From assembly GCA_030825115.1 (NCBI GenBank), contig JAPJQL010000002.1, positions 1 to 64,000 of the forward strand: DNA of 64,000 nt. Reading direction: 5' to 3'. The stretch comes from Lachnospiraceae bacterium. GTDB taxonomy: Bacteria > Bacillota > Clostridia > Lachnospirales > Lachnospiraceae. Below are positions 1 to 12,210 of the stretch, in pieces. Within the stretch, counting starts at the first letter, position 1; every line of letters begins with the position of its first letter. A program made the position numbers and the translations under genes. The notes under the pieces were generated by a model that ran no database searches, was not told the DNA's origin, and saw nothing but the letters and a program-made list of their open reading frames with translations.

Positions 1-139
1 GTCCCGGATCCGCCTAAGCCCCACCGTCCCCATCCTGTCTTCGCTGTGTATCGGCAACCATAAAACACCGTTTTGCTCTTGGATGAGGGAGATGCGGGAG
101 CTAAGATATTGATGAAAAATGCTGTGTTTTCCTGGCGGC
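1..139. other. Unassigned left edge
   Basis: No gene is recognised here. Short open stretches run off the left edge on both strands, but none has a recognisable motif or a ribosome binding site with a start codon. The neighbouring gene may end or begin just outside the window. Confidence 0.4.
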
Positions 140-430
140 AGAGAATACCAGCGGGCAGTTTCGGGGCGGGGCGGCTGGCGTGCAAAAGGGGTGGTGACTT
201 GCGAAGCGATTCGATTGTTCTTGACAGAAAAAGTGGAAAAAACCGAGGTTGTGCAGGGTTCTCAAAACCCGGAGCAAAGCAGGCATGGAGGGGAACTTAT
301 CAAAAGTTCCCCGGAATTTGACTGCGGTCCTCTGTTTTTCCCACTTTTTATGACTAGAACAATCCATCGCGCAGCTCGGAATCAACCCTTTTGCACGCCA
401 GCCGCCCCGCCCCGGAACTGCCCGCGTATC
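140..430. repeat. Long imperfect inverted repeat (giant hairpin)
   Basis: The outer arms at 152-190 and 386-424 are reverse complements over 39 bases with one mismatch. Inside them, 213-221 pairs with 356-364, and 228-241 pairs approximately with 335-349. The centre is a perfect 9-bp hairpin (290-298 with 304-312, loop of 5). Almost the whole 290-bp block can therefore fold into one stem. Because of the symmetry both strands translate to similar peptides, so the open frames here are artefacts. It lies just past the stop codon of the deacetylase gene. No transposase or target duplication was seen. It may be a MITE-like or other dispersed palindromic element, or a very large terminator. Confidence 0.75.
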
Positions 431-437
431 CTCCACC

Positions 438-1784
438 TCACTTCGGCCGAAACTTACTATACGTCCTGCCCGGCAGCATCCCGCCCCGATAAGAAGCAAG
501 TTCGCTGACGGTCACAAGCTGGTATCCCCGCCTGATCAGTTCCGGGATGATCGTCTCGCTGGCTTCGGCTGTGGCATCATAGAGATCATGCATCAGGATG
601 ATATCTCCATCCTTTACCTGCTCCAGCACTGTATTAATCGTATTCTGCGCATCTCTCGTCTTCCAGTCCAGGGTATCGACTGACCAGAGGATTGCAGGCA
701 TGGAAATAGAACCTACCGCATTCATCCCCGCATCGTTCCGCTCCCCGCCGCACGGACGCATCAATACCGGCGAGACCCCGCTGGCATCTGCCACCACCTG
801 ATTCGTCATCTCCAGCTGTCTGGTCAGTTCCACCGGATCGACCTTGCTCATCATAGTATGGTCATACGTATGGTTTGCCACTTCACAGCCCTGCTCTACC
901 ATCCGCGACACCAGACCGGGATTTTTGGCCGCCTGCTTGCCTACCATAAAAAACGTAGCGCGGGCATTGTTTTCCTTGAGCACAGCCAGGATACGGGGCG
1001 TGTTCCTGCCGGACGGACCGTCATCATAAGTCAATGCAACCATCGGCTTAGACGGGTCAAGGTTGGCAGCATAGTTGATCTGGCCTTCCCCTTTCTTCAC
1101 GACAGACAGCCGTATGCCATCCACCCGCAGCCCTGCGCCGGACACACCTGCATCTTCTCCATTTCGCACCCATTCCGTCCAGGCTCCATCCTGAAGGACA
1201 CTGTACAGGACGTCATAATACTCCGCCAGTTCTCCCGACAGATTCACGCTGATCGCCTCAAGCGGCATCGCTCCGTCCGGGTCGCCCGCCGCAGCTGCAT
1301 CTTCCACCCCGTCAAGCCAGCCTCGTCCGCTCAAATTCACTTTATATGTAATCGTACCGGTCATATCTTCCGGCTGGTTGCGCAATGTGGCGCGTATGGC
1401 CGTGACATAGTCATCGACCGGTGCCATACAGTAGGAGTCATCCGCAAAAAAATGACTCCATCCGTTTCCATATGTATAGATGCCATAGATAGCATCCAGC
1501 TCCGGGATCTCCGTCCGTCTGACCTTCTGTGCCACAGTCTCCGGCTCAGAGCTTCCACTCACGGCGGTCCCGCTGTCTTGTCCTTCTGTCCGGCTGTTCG
1601 CAGCAGCAACGAGAGCCTTCTCACGCCTGCTCTTTCCCAGCTGCCCGATCAAAAAGCCGGTTCCTGCACAGACCGCCAGAATTGTGACAAATAGCGCAGC
1701 CCGCATCATCATGACCTTTCGCCGTCTCCTGCGCTTTGCCTCCTGCCGCCTCTTTGCGCGTTCCTTCATCTCTTTCTCTGTCAT
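438..1784 (-). CDS. Membrane-anchored polysaccharide deacetylase (NodB family)
   Basis: Predicted carbohydrate esterase family 4 enzyme that removes N-acetyl groups from a cell-wall or surface glycan outside the membrane. The 448-residue protein has a very basic N-terminus, one membrane segment (about residues 27-46), a linker and non-catalytic region, and a C-terminal NodB domain. Visible motifs are TYDDGPS (metal-binding Asp pair), NHTYDH (metal-binding His pair), RPCGGE, the DTLDW segment and LMHD with the catalytic His. The ATG at 1784 is chosen because AGGA precedes it; an in-frame TTG at 1826 would add 14 residues of unlikely sequence. A sigma-A-like promoter lies upstream and the giant inverted repeat lies directly downstream. 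The substrate, peptidoglycan or another glycan, cannot be told from sequence. Confidence 0.88.
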   Translation of the reverse strand: MTEKEMKERAKRRQEAKRRRRRKVMMMRAALFVTILAVCAGTGFLIGQLGKSRREKALVAAANSRTEGQDSGTAVSGSSEPETVAQKVRRTEIPELDAIYGIYTYGNGWSHFFADDSYCMAPVDDYVTAIRATLRNQPEDMTGTITYKVNLSGRGWLDGVEDAAAAGDPDGAMPLEAISVNLSGELAEYYDVLYSVLQDGAWTEWVRNGEDAGVSGAGLRVDGIRLSVVKKGEGQINYAANLDPSKPMVALTYDDGPSGRNTPRILAVLKENNARATFFMVGKQAAKNPGLVSRMVEQGCEVANHTYDHTMMSKVDPVELTRQLEMTNQVVADASGVSPVLMRPCGGERNDAGMNAVGSISMPAILWSVDTLDWKTRDAQNTINTVLEQVKDGDIILMHDLYDATAEASETIIPELIRRGYQLVTVSELASYRGGMLPGRTYSKFRPK

Positions 1785-1836
1785 TGTCAATCCTGCCCCA
1801 CAATTAGTATTTCTTCTGCAAATCAATCTACTAAAT

Positions 1837-1866
1837 ATTGTATCTTACTTCGTTTCGCAAAGTCAA
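1837..1866 (-). promoter_or_regulatory. Promoter of the deacetylase gene
   Basis: On the minus strand TTGACT (1861-1866) is separated by 18 bases from TACAAT (1837-1842), close to the sigma-A consensus and about 50 bases upstream of the chosen start. Confidence 0.6.
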
Positions 1867-1917
1867 GACCAAGTACCGGAATGCCGTGGAAATCGCAGGA
1901 AATCTTGGAAATCACTG

Positions 1918-2061
1918 CTAATGGCACTTTCCTTTAGAGGGACAGCCCGAACATCCTCCGCAGCCGCAACCGGACTTTCCGTCCTTCGCATCCTTTATTT
2001 TTTTTGCAATCACCGCAATCACTGCAGCTGCAATTACAATGCCAATAATCCAGTCAATCAT
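1918..2061 (-). CDS. FeoB-associated Cys-rich membrane peptide
   Basis: A 47-residue peptide with one N-terminal membrane helix (IDWIIGIVIAAAVIAVIAKK), a short basic stretch, and a Cys-rich tail with CGCGGCSGC and a final CH. This is the layout of the FeoB-associated Cys-rich peptide family, usually encoded next to the ferrous iron transporter FeoB. No feoA or feoB lies in this window, so the gene is an orphan. The ATG at 2061 is preceded by AGAGAGG at a spacing of 7; the longer open frame begins upstream and would run through the promoter. A consensus promoter and a Fur-like box upstream support an iron-related role. The Cys cluster could bind iron, but this is inference. Confidence 0.8.
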   Translation of the reverse strand: MIDWIIGIVIAAAVIAVIAKKIKDAKDGKSGCGCGGCSGCPSKGKCH

Positions 2062-2103
2062 GGTTATGCCTCTCTTTCTGCAGGTATTACCTGCTGTATT
2101 GTT

Positions 2104-2153
2104 ATTATAGTACGGGCGCAGGCGATTGTCAATTGTTTTGATATTGATTCTCA
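2104..2153 (-). promoter_or_regulatory. Consensus promoter with Fur-like box
   Basis: Minus strand: TTGACA (2127-2132), 17 bases, TATAAT (2104-2109), a perfect sigma-A promoter for the Cys-rich peptide. Six bases upstream of the -35, at 2139-2153, is TGAGAATCAATATCA. It matches the 7-1-7 Fur consensus TGATAAT-N-ATTATCA at 12 of 14 fixed positions. Confidence 0.65.
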
Positions 2154-2232
2154 TTTTTATTTTTCAAGGAAATTTCTCCCTACAGAATTCTCTATCTGCA
2201 AAGGCTCGCTGTGACGTCACAACTCATTTAAA

Positions 2233-2278
2233 ACAGAAAAACCCCAAAGACCGTCTCCGGTCTCCGGGATTTTTCTGT
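2233..2278 (-). terminator. Terminator after rpoC
   Basis: A long hairpin reads on the minus strand as ACAGAAAAATCCC, a GGAGACC/GGTCTTT inner stem, then GGGGTTTTTCTGT. It lies 8 bases beyond the rpoC stop. A-rich and T-rich flanks on both sides would allow it to work in both directions. Confidence 0.85.
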
Positions 2279-2286
2279 ATCAATCT

Positions 2287-5200
2287 TTATTCTTCGCTTC
2301 CCATGTCCTCATCTTCATCGATGTCAAACACTTCCTGCGCCTCTTCTACCATATCCTCGTCATCTGCCAGCAGAATCTCTTCATCATCTACAAACAGAAT
2401 CTCATCGTCCATCGCCAGATCCGTATCCAGCTTGACGGAACGGTAACGCTTCATGCCGGTACCTGCCGGAATCAGCTTACCGATGATAACATTCTCCTTC
2501 AGACCGATCAGATTGTCTACCTTGCCATTGATTGCAGCTTCGGTCAGGACCTTGGTGGTCTCCTGGAAAGATGCCGCAGAGAGGAAGGAATCGGTGGCAA
2601 GGGATGCCTTGGTGATACCAAGCATAACCTGTTTGCCCTCCGCCGGCTCTTTGCCTTCTGCAATCAGCCTTTCATTCATCTCATTGTAGTCCAGCACATC
2701 CATCGATACGCCCGGAAGCACATCGCTGTCGCCGCTTTCCTCAATCTTGATCTTCTTCAGCATCTGGCGTACGATCATCTCGACGTGCTTGTCGTTGATC
2801 TCAACACCCTGGAGACGGTATACGCGCTGTACTTCCTGGATCATATAATCCTGTACGGCACGGACGCCTTTAATCTTTAAGATATCGTGCGGATTGACAC
2901 TACCCTCGGTCAGCTCGTCGCCGGCCTCGATAACCTGCTGATCCTGAACCTTGATTCTGGAACCGTACGGAATCAGATAGGTCTTTGTATTGCCTGTCTC
3001 GTTGTCGGTAACGACAATCTCACGTTTTTTCTTTGTATCCTTAATCTCAACCACACCTGCAAACTCGGAGATGATGGCAAGACCCTTCGGCTTACGCGCC
3101 TCGAAAAGCTCCTCCACACGAGGAAGACCCTGTGTGATATCGCCGCCCGCCACACCGCCGGTATGGAAGGTACGCATCGTCAGCTGGGTACCAGGCTCAC
3201 CGATGGACTGTGCAGCGATGATGCCGACAGCCTCGCCCACCTGAACCGCCTGACCGGTCGCCATGTTGGCGCCGTAACATTTGGCACAGACACCGATGTG
3301 GGACTTACAGCTCAGGACGGTACGGATCTTCACAGAATCGCGTCCCAGCTTTTCAAGCACCTTCATAACGGCTGCCGCGCGCTTCGGCGTACACATATGG
3401 TTTGCCTTCACTACAACCTCTCCGGTATCCGGATCGGTGATCGTCTCGGCGATATAACGTCCTGTGATACGCTCTTCCAGGCTCTCGATCGTCTCTTTGC
3501 CGTCTGCAAATGCCTTGATCTCCATAAATGGAATCTCTTTGCCCTCACAGCAGTCCACTTCCCGGACAATCAGATCCTGGGAAACGTCTACCAGACGACG
3601 GGTCAGGTATCCGGAGTCGGCTGTACGCAGAGCCGTATCGGACAGACCTTTACGCGCGCCGTGTGCAGAGATGAAGTACTCCAGTACGTCCAGACCTTCA
3701 CGGAAGTTGGACTTGATCGGCAGCTCGATCGTATGACCGGTCGTATCTGCCATCAAACCACGCATACCGGCAAGCTGTTTGATCTGCTTGTCAGAACCTC
3801 GCGCACCGGAATCAGCCATCATAAAGATGTTGTTATACTTATCCAGTCCGGTCAGCAGGTCATGGGTCAGCTGGTCATCCGTATTCTTCCAGGTTTCAAT
3901 TACCTCTTTGTAACGCTCTTCTTCCGTGATCAGACCACGGCGGTAGTTCTTCGCGATGCGGTCTACGGTCTCCTGTGCCTGGGCAATCAGACCCGGCTTG
4001 GATTCCGGCACGGTCATATCGGAAATGGATACGGTCATGGCTGCTCTGGTCGAATATTTATAGCCGATCGCCTTGATATCATCCAGAGTCACTGCGGTCT
4101 GGGTAGCGCCGTGTACGTTGATGACCTTCTCCAAAATCTGTTTTAACTGTTTCTTTCCAACGTGGAAATCAACCTCTACCAACAGTTCATTGCCTTCCAC
4201 GCTTCTGTCTACAAAGCCCAGATCCTGCGGGATGATCTCGTTGAAGATGAAACGTCCCACGGTGGACTCTACCGTACCGGTCTTTACTGTGCCGTCTGGC
4301 ATCTTCCGGCTCACCCTTGCCTTGATTCTGGAATGCAGGGTCACTGCGCCGTTCTCATATGCAAGGATCGCTTCATTGACGTTTCTGAATACCATGCCTT
4401 CGCCTTTGGCCCCCGGTCTTTCCTGGGTCAGGTAATAAATACCAAGCACCATATCCTGGGAAGGAACCGCCACAGGACCGCCGTCGGACGGCTTTAACAG
4501 GTTGTTCGGAGACAGCAGGAGGAACCGGCACTCAGCCTGGGCCTCTACGGACAGCGGCAGATGCACTGCCATCTGGTCTCCGTCGAAGTCGGCGTTGAAC
4601 GCGGTACATACAAGCGGATGAAGCTTGATCGCCTTACCTTCCACAAGGATCGGCTCAAACGCCTGGATACCCAGTCTGTGCAGGGTAGGCGCACGGTTTA
4701 ACATAACCGGATGCTCTTTGATGACCTCTTCCAGCACATCCCACACTTCCGGCTGCAGGCGCTCTACCATCTTTTTCGCGCTCTTGATATTGTGTGCAGA
4801 ACCGTTCTGTACCAGTTCTTTCATAACAAACGGCTTGAACAGCTCAATCGCCATCTCTTTCGGAAGACCGCACTGGTAAATCTTGAGCTCCGGTCCAACG
4901 ACGATAACGGAACGGCCGGAATAGTCAACACGCTTTCCGAGCAGGTTCTGGCGGAAACGTCCCTGTTTTCCTTTCAGCATATCGGAAAGGGATTTGAGGG
5001 CACGGTTTCCCGGTCCGGTAACCGGTCTTCCGCGTCTGCCGTTGTCGATCAGGGCATCTACAGCCTCCTGAAGCATACGTTTCTCGTTGCGCACGATGAT
5101 ATCCGGTGCGCCAAGCTCCAAAAGACGGGCCAGACGGTTGTTGCGGTTGATGATTCTTCTATACAGATCGTTCAGGTCGGAGGTTGCAAAACGGCCGCCG

Positions 5201-5955
5201 TCAAGCTGTACCATCGGACGGATATCCGGCGGAATGACCGGGATGACGTTCATGATCATCCACTCCGGCTTGTTGCCGGAATTGCGGAACGCTTCCACGA
5301 CTTCCAGTCTCTTGATGATCCTGGCGCGCTTCTGTCCGCTTGCATCCTTCAGTTCTTTTCTCAGCTGCAGGGAATCTTTCTCCAGGTCAATCGCCTGTAA
5401 AAGTTCCTGGATGGCTTCGGCTCCCATCCCTACGCGGAATTTGCCGTAGCCGTATTTCTCAATCTCTTCTCTGTATTCCTTCTCGGAGAGGACCTGCTTA
5501 TACTGCAGGCTGGTCTCTCCCTTGTCCAGCACAATGTAGGATGCGAAGTACAGCACCTTCTCCAGAGTTCTCGGTGAGATATCCAGGATCAGCCCCATCC
5601 GGCTGGGAATACCCTTGAAATACCAGATATGGGAGACCGGCGCAGCCAGGGCAATATGGCCCACACGCTCGCGGCGGACGCTTGCCTTGGTCACCTCAAC
5701 TCCACATCGGTCACAGATCACGCCTTTATAACGGATCTTTTTATATTTACCACAATGACATTCCCAGTCCTTGCTCGGTCCGAAGATGCGCTCGCAGAAC
5801 AGACCGTCCCGCTCCGGCTTTAAGGTTCTGTAGTTGATGGTCTCCGGCTTTTTTACCTCGCCGTGGGACCACTCCAGAATTTTCTCCGGGGAAGCAAGAC
5901 CAATCTTGATGGCATCAAATGTCAATGGCTGATAAGTTTCATTTGTCTCAGGCAT
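2287..5955 (-). CDS. rpoC: DNA-directed RNA polymerase subunit beta'
   Basis: Catalytic large subunit of RNA polymerase, which with beta forms the active centre. The 1222-residue length is typical of firmicutes, without the large insertions of proteobacteria. The N-terminal zinc site is Cys66, Cys68, Cys81 and Cys84. The catalytic magnesium loop NADFDGD is at residues 454-460, with Asp456, Asp458 and Asp460. A second zinc site appears in the CKSHIGVCAKCYG region. The C-terminus is strongly acidic, as is that of the beta subunit. The ATG follows GGGAG. It starts 18 bases after rpoB ends, so the two genes form one operon that finishes at the strong terminator downstream. No elongation-factor or ribosomal genes follow. 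Confidence 0.98.
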   Translation of the reverse strand: MPETNETYQPLTFDAIKIGLASPEKILEWSHGEVKKPETINYRTLKPERDGLFCERIFGPSKDWECHCGKYKKIRYKGVICDRCGVEVTKASVRRERVGHIALAAPVSHIWYFKGIPSRMGLILDISPRTLEKVLYFASYIVLDKGETSLQYKQVLSEKEYREEIEKYGYGKFRVGMGAEAIQELLQAIDLEKDSLQLRKELKDASGQKRARIIKRLEVVEAFRNSGNKPEWMIMNVIPVIPPDIRPMVQLDGGRFATSDLNDLYRRIINRNNRLARLLELGAPDIIVRNEKRMLQEAVDALIDNGRRGRPVTGPGNRALKSLSDMLKGKQGRFRQNLLGKRVDYSGRSVIVVGPELKIYQCGLPKEMAIELFKPFVMKELVQNGSAHNIKSAKKMVERLQPEVWDVLEEVIKEHPVMLNRAPTLHRLGIQAFEPILVEGKAIKLHPLVCTAFNADFDGDQMAVHLPLSVEAQAECRFLLLSPNNLLKPSDGGPVAVPSQDMVLGIYYLTQERPGAKGEGMVFRNVNEAILAYENGAVTLHSRIKARVSRKMPDGTVKTGTVESTVGRFIFNEIIPQDLGFVDRSVEGNELLVEVDFHVGKKQLKQILEKVINVHGATQTAVTLDDIKAIGYKYSTRAAMTVSISDMTVPESKPGLIAQAQETVDRIAKNYRRGLITEEERYKEVIETWKNTDDQLTHDLLTGLDKYNNIFMMADSGARGSDKQIKQLAGMRGLMADTTGHTIELPIKSNFREGLDVLEYFISAHGARKGLSDTALRTADSGYLTRRLVDVSQDLIVREVDCCEGKEIPFMEIKAFADGKETIESLEERITGRYIAETITDPDTGEVVVKANHMCTPKRAAAVMKVLEKLGRDSVKIRTVLSCKSHIGVCAKCYGANMATGQAVQVGEAVGIIAAQSIGEPGTQLTMRTFHTGGVAGGDITQGLPRVEELFEARKPKGLAIISEFAGVVEIKDTKKKREIVVTDNETGNTKTYLIPYGSRIKVQDQQVIEAGDELTEGSVNPHDILKIKGVRAVQDYMIQEVQRVYRLQGVEINDKHVEMIVRQMLKKIKIEESGDSDVLPGVSMDVLDYNEMNERLIAEGKEPAEGKQVMLGITKASLATDSFLSAASFQETTKVLTEAAINGKVDNLIGLKENVIIGKLIPAGTGMKRYRSVKLDTDLAMDDEILFVDDEEILLADDEDMVEEAQEVFDIDEDEDMGSEE

Positions 5956-5973
5956 GAGCGATACTCCCTTCTA

Positions 5974-9825
<3,852 letters not shown>

Positions 9826-9909
9826 TGACGTTTCACCCCTGTTTTCTTTCTGATTTATGGGCACCATTTGGGCGCAAAAACCCCATGATGCCACAATAGT
9901 GCACATTCC

Positions 9910-9938
9910 ATCTTATCATAGCACTGTCAAGGTGTCAA
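9910..9938 (-). promoter_or_regulatory. Promoter of rpoBC
   Basis: Minus strand TTGACA (9933-9938), 17 bases, TAAGAT (9910-9915). A second TTGACA at 9925-9930 overlaps the spacer. The start point near 9903 gives a leader of about 78 bases. Confidence 0.75.
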
Positions 9939-9949
9939 GTTTTTTCTGC

Positions 9950-9978
9950 TTGCACTTTTGCACAAAAAATGGTATACT
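9950..9978 (+). promoter_or_regulatory. Promoter of the small membrane-protein gene
   Basis: TTGCAC (9950-9955), 17 bases, TATACT (9973-9978). Its -35 box is back to back with that of rpoBC, with 11 bases between them. Confidence 0.7.
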
Positions 9979-10030
9979 ATTGGCGCAGGTTTTCGCCTAA
10001 TACATAAAGAACATATTGGAGGTATTCCCC

Positions 10031-10489
10031 ATGCAGACATTTTTAAACGTTTTGCTGGTTATTCTGGTGATTGCGGTCATCGCGCTGGTTGTCCTGTATT
10101 TTCTCGGAAGAAAGCTGGAGAAGCGCCAGGTGGAGCAGCAGGCCATGCTGGAAGCCGCAGCACAGACTGTATCAATGCTCGTCATTGATAAGAAGAAAAT
10201 GAAGATCAAGGAAGCCAATCTCCCGAAGATGGTGTACGAGCAGACACCGAAGTACATGCGCTGGGCAAAGGTCCCGGTGGTCAAGGCAAAGATTGGACCA
10301 AAGGTTATGACGCTGATGGCGGACGAGCGTGTATTCGCAGCACTTCCGGTCAAGACAGAAGCAAAAGTGGTTGTGAGCGGGATTTATATCACCGAGATCA
10401 AGAGCATCCGCGGCGGGGCAGTTGCACAGCCGCCGAAGAAAAAAGGGTTTTTTGCCCGGTTTAAGAAAGATAAAAAAGAAAAGAAATAA
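10031..10489 (+). CDS. Small membrane protein of unknown function
   Basis: A 152-residue protein with one N-terminal membrane helix (about residues 5-24), a short coiled segment, a soluble domain (about residues 40-125) and a very basic tail rich in Lys. No known enzymatic motif is visible. The ATG at 10031 has GGAGG upstream; the in-frame TTG at 10016 overlaps that site. The topology suggests an inner-leaflet protein with a cytoplasmic domain and a basic tail that might touch nucleic acid or acidic lipid; this is inference. It is transcribed alone, divergently from rpoB, and ends at a strong hairpin. Confidence 0.75.
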   Translation: MQTFLNVLLVILVIAVIALVVLYFLGRKLEKRQVEQQAMLEAAAQTVSMLVIDKKKMKIKEANLPKMVYEQTPKYMRWAKVPVVKAKIGPKVMTLMADERVFAALPVKTEAKVVVSGIYITEIKSIRGGAVAQPPKKKGFFARFKKDKKEKK

Positions 10490-10498
10490 AGACAAAGG

Positions 10499-10543
10499 TA
10501 ACGTAGCCGGTGTGGTTTTAAAACTGCACCGGCTACGTTATTT
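10499..10543. terminator. Bidirectional terminator
   Basis: A perfect 14-bp stem (10499-10512 with 10527-10540) lies between the 3' ends of two convergent genes. The T-run is weak on both strands. Confidence 0.75.
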
Positions 10544-10571
10544 CCAAACATCAAAAATCAGGATACAAAAG

Positions 10572-11303
10572 TCATCCCAAAAGCTCCCACCCATGTTCTA
10601 ACACATACGCAAAATAACGCTCCCGAATGCGTTTTCTCTCCCTCACCTTGATCGGGATCTTATCTCCATTTTCCATCGTAAAATCCACGCTTGCATCCGT
10701 AATATAGTCCATATTGACAAGGAAACTCTGATTGCACCTCAAAAAACGGTTTTCGGGCAGTTCTGCCTGAACCTCATCCAGTTTTTTCCGAATGGTATAC
10801 TCCACGCCCCCGCTGCACACGATCCTCAGATTCATCCTGCGGCTCTCAATATAAAGAATATCGTCATACGCAATCCTCCTCCCGGAACTTCCGCGCACCA
10901 TCAGCAGGCTCTGGCTGTGCCTGGGATACCGCTCTTCCAGAAAACGGTTCAGGGCGTCCTCCATCCTCGTCTGGTCAACCGGCTTCAACAGGTAAGCGAG
11001 AGCCCGGACATCGTAACTCTCTACTGCATAATCCGGGCTGGACGTCAAAAAGATCACCGCCACCTTTCTGTCATAAGTGCGTATCTGGCGCACCGTCTCC
11101 ATCCCGTTTGGACTGCTCATATAAATATCCATAATGATCAGATCATACTGTCGGCAGCCATTCTCATATTGTTCCACCAAGTCCTCTCCACTGTCAAAAC
11201 AGACAATCTCCAGAGGCTCTCTCCGTTTTTTCATTTTCTGGCTTACACATTCACAAGTCCTGTTTCGGTCTGTCTCATCATCATCACAAATCGCCACTAT
11301 CAT
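10572..11303 (-). CDS. LytTR-family response regulator
   Basis: A 243-residue transcription factor with an N-terminal receiver domain (acidic pocket CDDDE at residues 7-10, phosphoacceptor Asp59 in IIMDIYM, Lys in LLKPVD) and a C-terminal LytTR DNA-binding domain with the FLRCNQSFLVNMDYI signature. The start at 11303 follows GGAGGTGGAG. No histidine kinase accompanies it on this strand; it faces away from a second LytTR regulator that has its own kinase. It may share that kinase or act as its antagonist, which is inference. Two direct repeats in the shared upstream region are candidate binding sites. Confidence 0.9.
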   Translation of the reverse strand: MIVAICDDDETDRNRTCECVSQKMKKRREPLEIVCFDSGEDLVEQYENGCRQYDLIIMDIYMSSPNGMETVRQIRTYDRKVAVIFLTSSPDYAVESYDVRALAYLLKPVDQTRMEDALNRFLEERYPRHSQSLLMVRGSSGRRIAYDDILYIESRRMNLRIVCSGGVEYTIRKKLDEVQAELPENRFLRCNQSFLVNMDYITDASVDFTMENGDKIPIKVRERKRIRERYFAYVLEHGWELLG

Positions 11304-11365
11304 AAACAACTCCACCTCCGGCATTCATCTATACCTTTTAGACTAGCCCACATCCTCGTTCCCTG

Positions 11366-11402
11366 CAAGAAATCAGGGATAATTGGTCAAGAAACGGGAT
11401 AA
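11366..11402. promoter_or_regulatory. Paired direct repeats between divergent LytTR genes
   Basis: CAAGAAATCAGGGATAA (11366-11382) is followed 22 bases later, two helical turns, by CAAGAAACGGGATAA (11388-11402). LytTR regulators commonly bind paired direct repeats, so this may be the operator of one or both flanking regulators. The match to a published LytTR box is not close. Confidence 0.4.
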
Positions 11403-11418
11403 ACCGTATGTATTTTTC

Positions 11419-11447
11419 TTGCGGCAAACCTTTTTGTATGGTTTAAT
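11419..11447 (+). promoter_or_regulatory. Candidate promoter of the sensory operon
   Basis: TTGCGG (11419-11424), 17 bases, TTTAAT (11442-11447), about 40 bases before the start of the regulator gene and just downstream of the direct repeats. Confidence 0.5.
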
Positions 11448-11487
11448 AAATCATAGGAATTGTACATTTAAAAGGAGAGTTTCGTGC

Positions 11488-12210
11488 ATGAAAATTGCAA
11501 TTTGCGACGACGAAAAAGCTGTTTTGGAACAACTCCGCGGATATGTGGATCGATATGCCGCTTCCCATCTATTCGACTATACGGTTCTGGAGTTTAAAGA
11601 CAGCCGCCTTCTGCTGGAAGCAGCCCGGCAGGACAAGGATATTCAGATCTTATTTCTGGATATCTACATGGAGCCGCTGTCCGGTATGGAACTTGCAGAA
11701 AGGCTGCGGGCGGACGGCAGCTCCTGCGCCATCATCTTTGTCACCGTCAGTACCGACCACTACGCCAGCAGCTATGAGGTAGACGCCGAACATTATCTGG
11801 TGAAGCCGGTTTCTTATGAACGTGTCTGCCAGGCCCTTGACCGATGTAACGCACTGCTGGCAGCCGCGGCAAAAAGCATCTCATTTTCCACTCAAGGGCG
11901 GGAAATCCTTCTCCCGCTCCGGCAGATACGGTTTGCGGAGGTATTTCGGAATCAGACGATCATCCATGCAGACAGAGATATTCCCCTCCGCTGCACACTG
12001 GAAGCCGTAGCTGCGCGGCTGGACGACCGCCGTTTTATACGCACCCACCGCAGTTACCTGCTGAACATGGATTACATCGCAAACAGGTCAGACAATGACA
12101 TCTTTCTGAAAACAGGAGAACGGGTATCTCTGAGCAGAAGTTATGAAAAACAATTCGAAAGGGAATATGGACGGTATCTGACCGCATCCATGACAGGTAT
12201 CTGCCTATGA
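11488..12210 (+). CDS. LytTR-family response regulator of the sensory operon
   Basis: A 240-residue response regulator: receiver domain with acidic pocket CDDE, phosphoacceptor Asp58 in LFLDIYM and Lys in LVKPVS, then a LytTR DNA-binding domain with FIRTHRSYLLNMDYI. The ATG at 11488 follows AAAGGAGAG at a spacing of 8. Its stop overlaps the start of the surface-protein gene (ATGA), and a GHKL histidine kinase follows, so regulator, surface protein and kinase form one translationally coupled operon. It is probably phosphorylated by that kinase. Confidence 0.92.
   Translation: MKIAICDDEKAVLEQLRGYVDRYAASHLFDYTVLEFKDSRLLLEAARQDKDIQILFLDIYMEPLSGMELAERLRADGSSCAIIFVTVSTDHYASSYEVDAEHYLVKPVSYERVCQALDRCNALLAAAAKSISFSTQGREILLPLRQIRFAEVFRNQTIIHADRDIPLRCTLEAVAARLDDRRFIRTHRSYLLNMDYIANRSDNDIFLKTGERVSLSRSYEKQFEREYGRYLTASMTGICL

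Noticed and set aside
101..508. Two overlapping open frames of about 130 codons on opposite strands
   Set aside because: They translate to near-identical peptides because the DNA is a palindrome, and they have no ribosome binding sites.
2887..4146. Open frame of 419 codons on the plus strand
   Set aside because: It is antisense to rpoC and has no motif; shadow of a strongly conserved gene.
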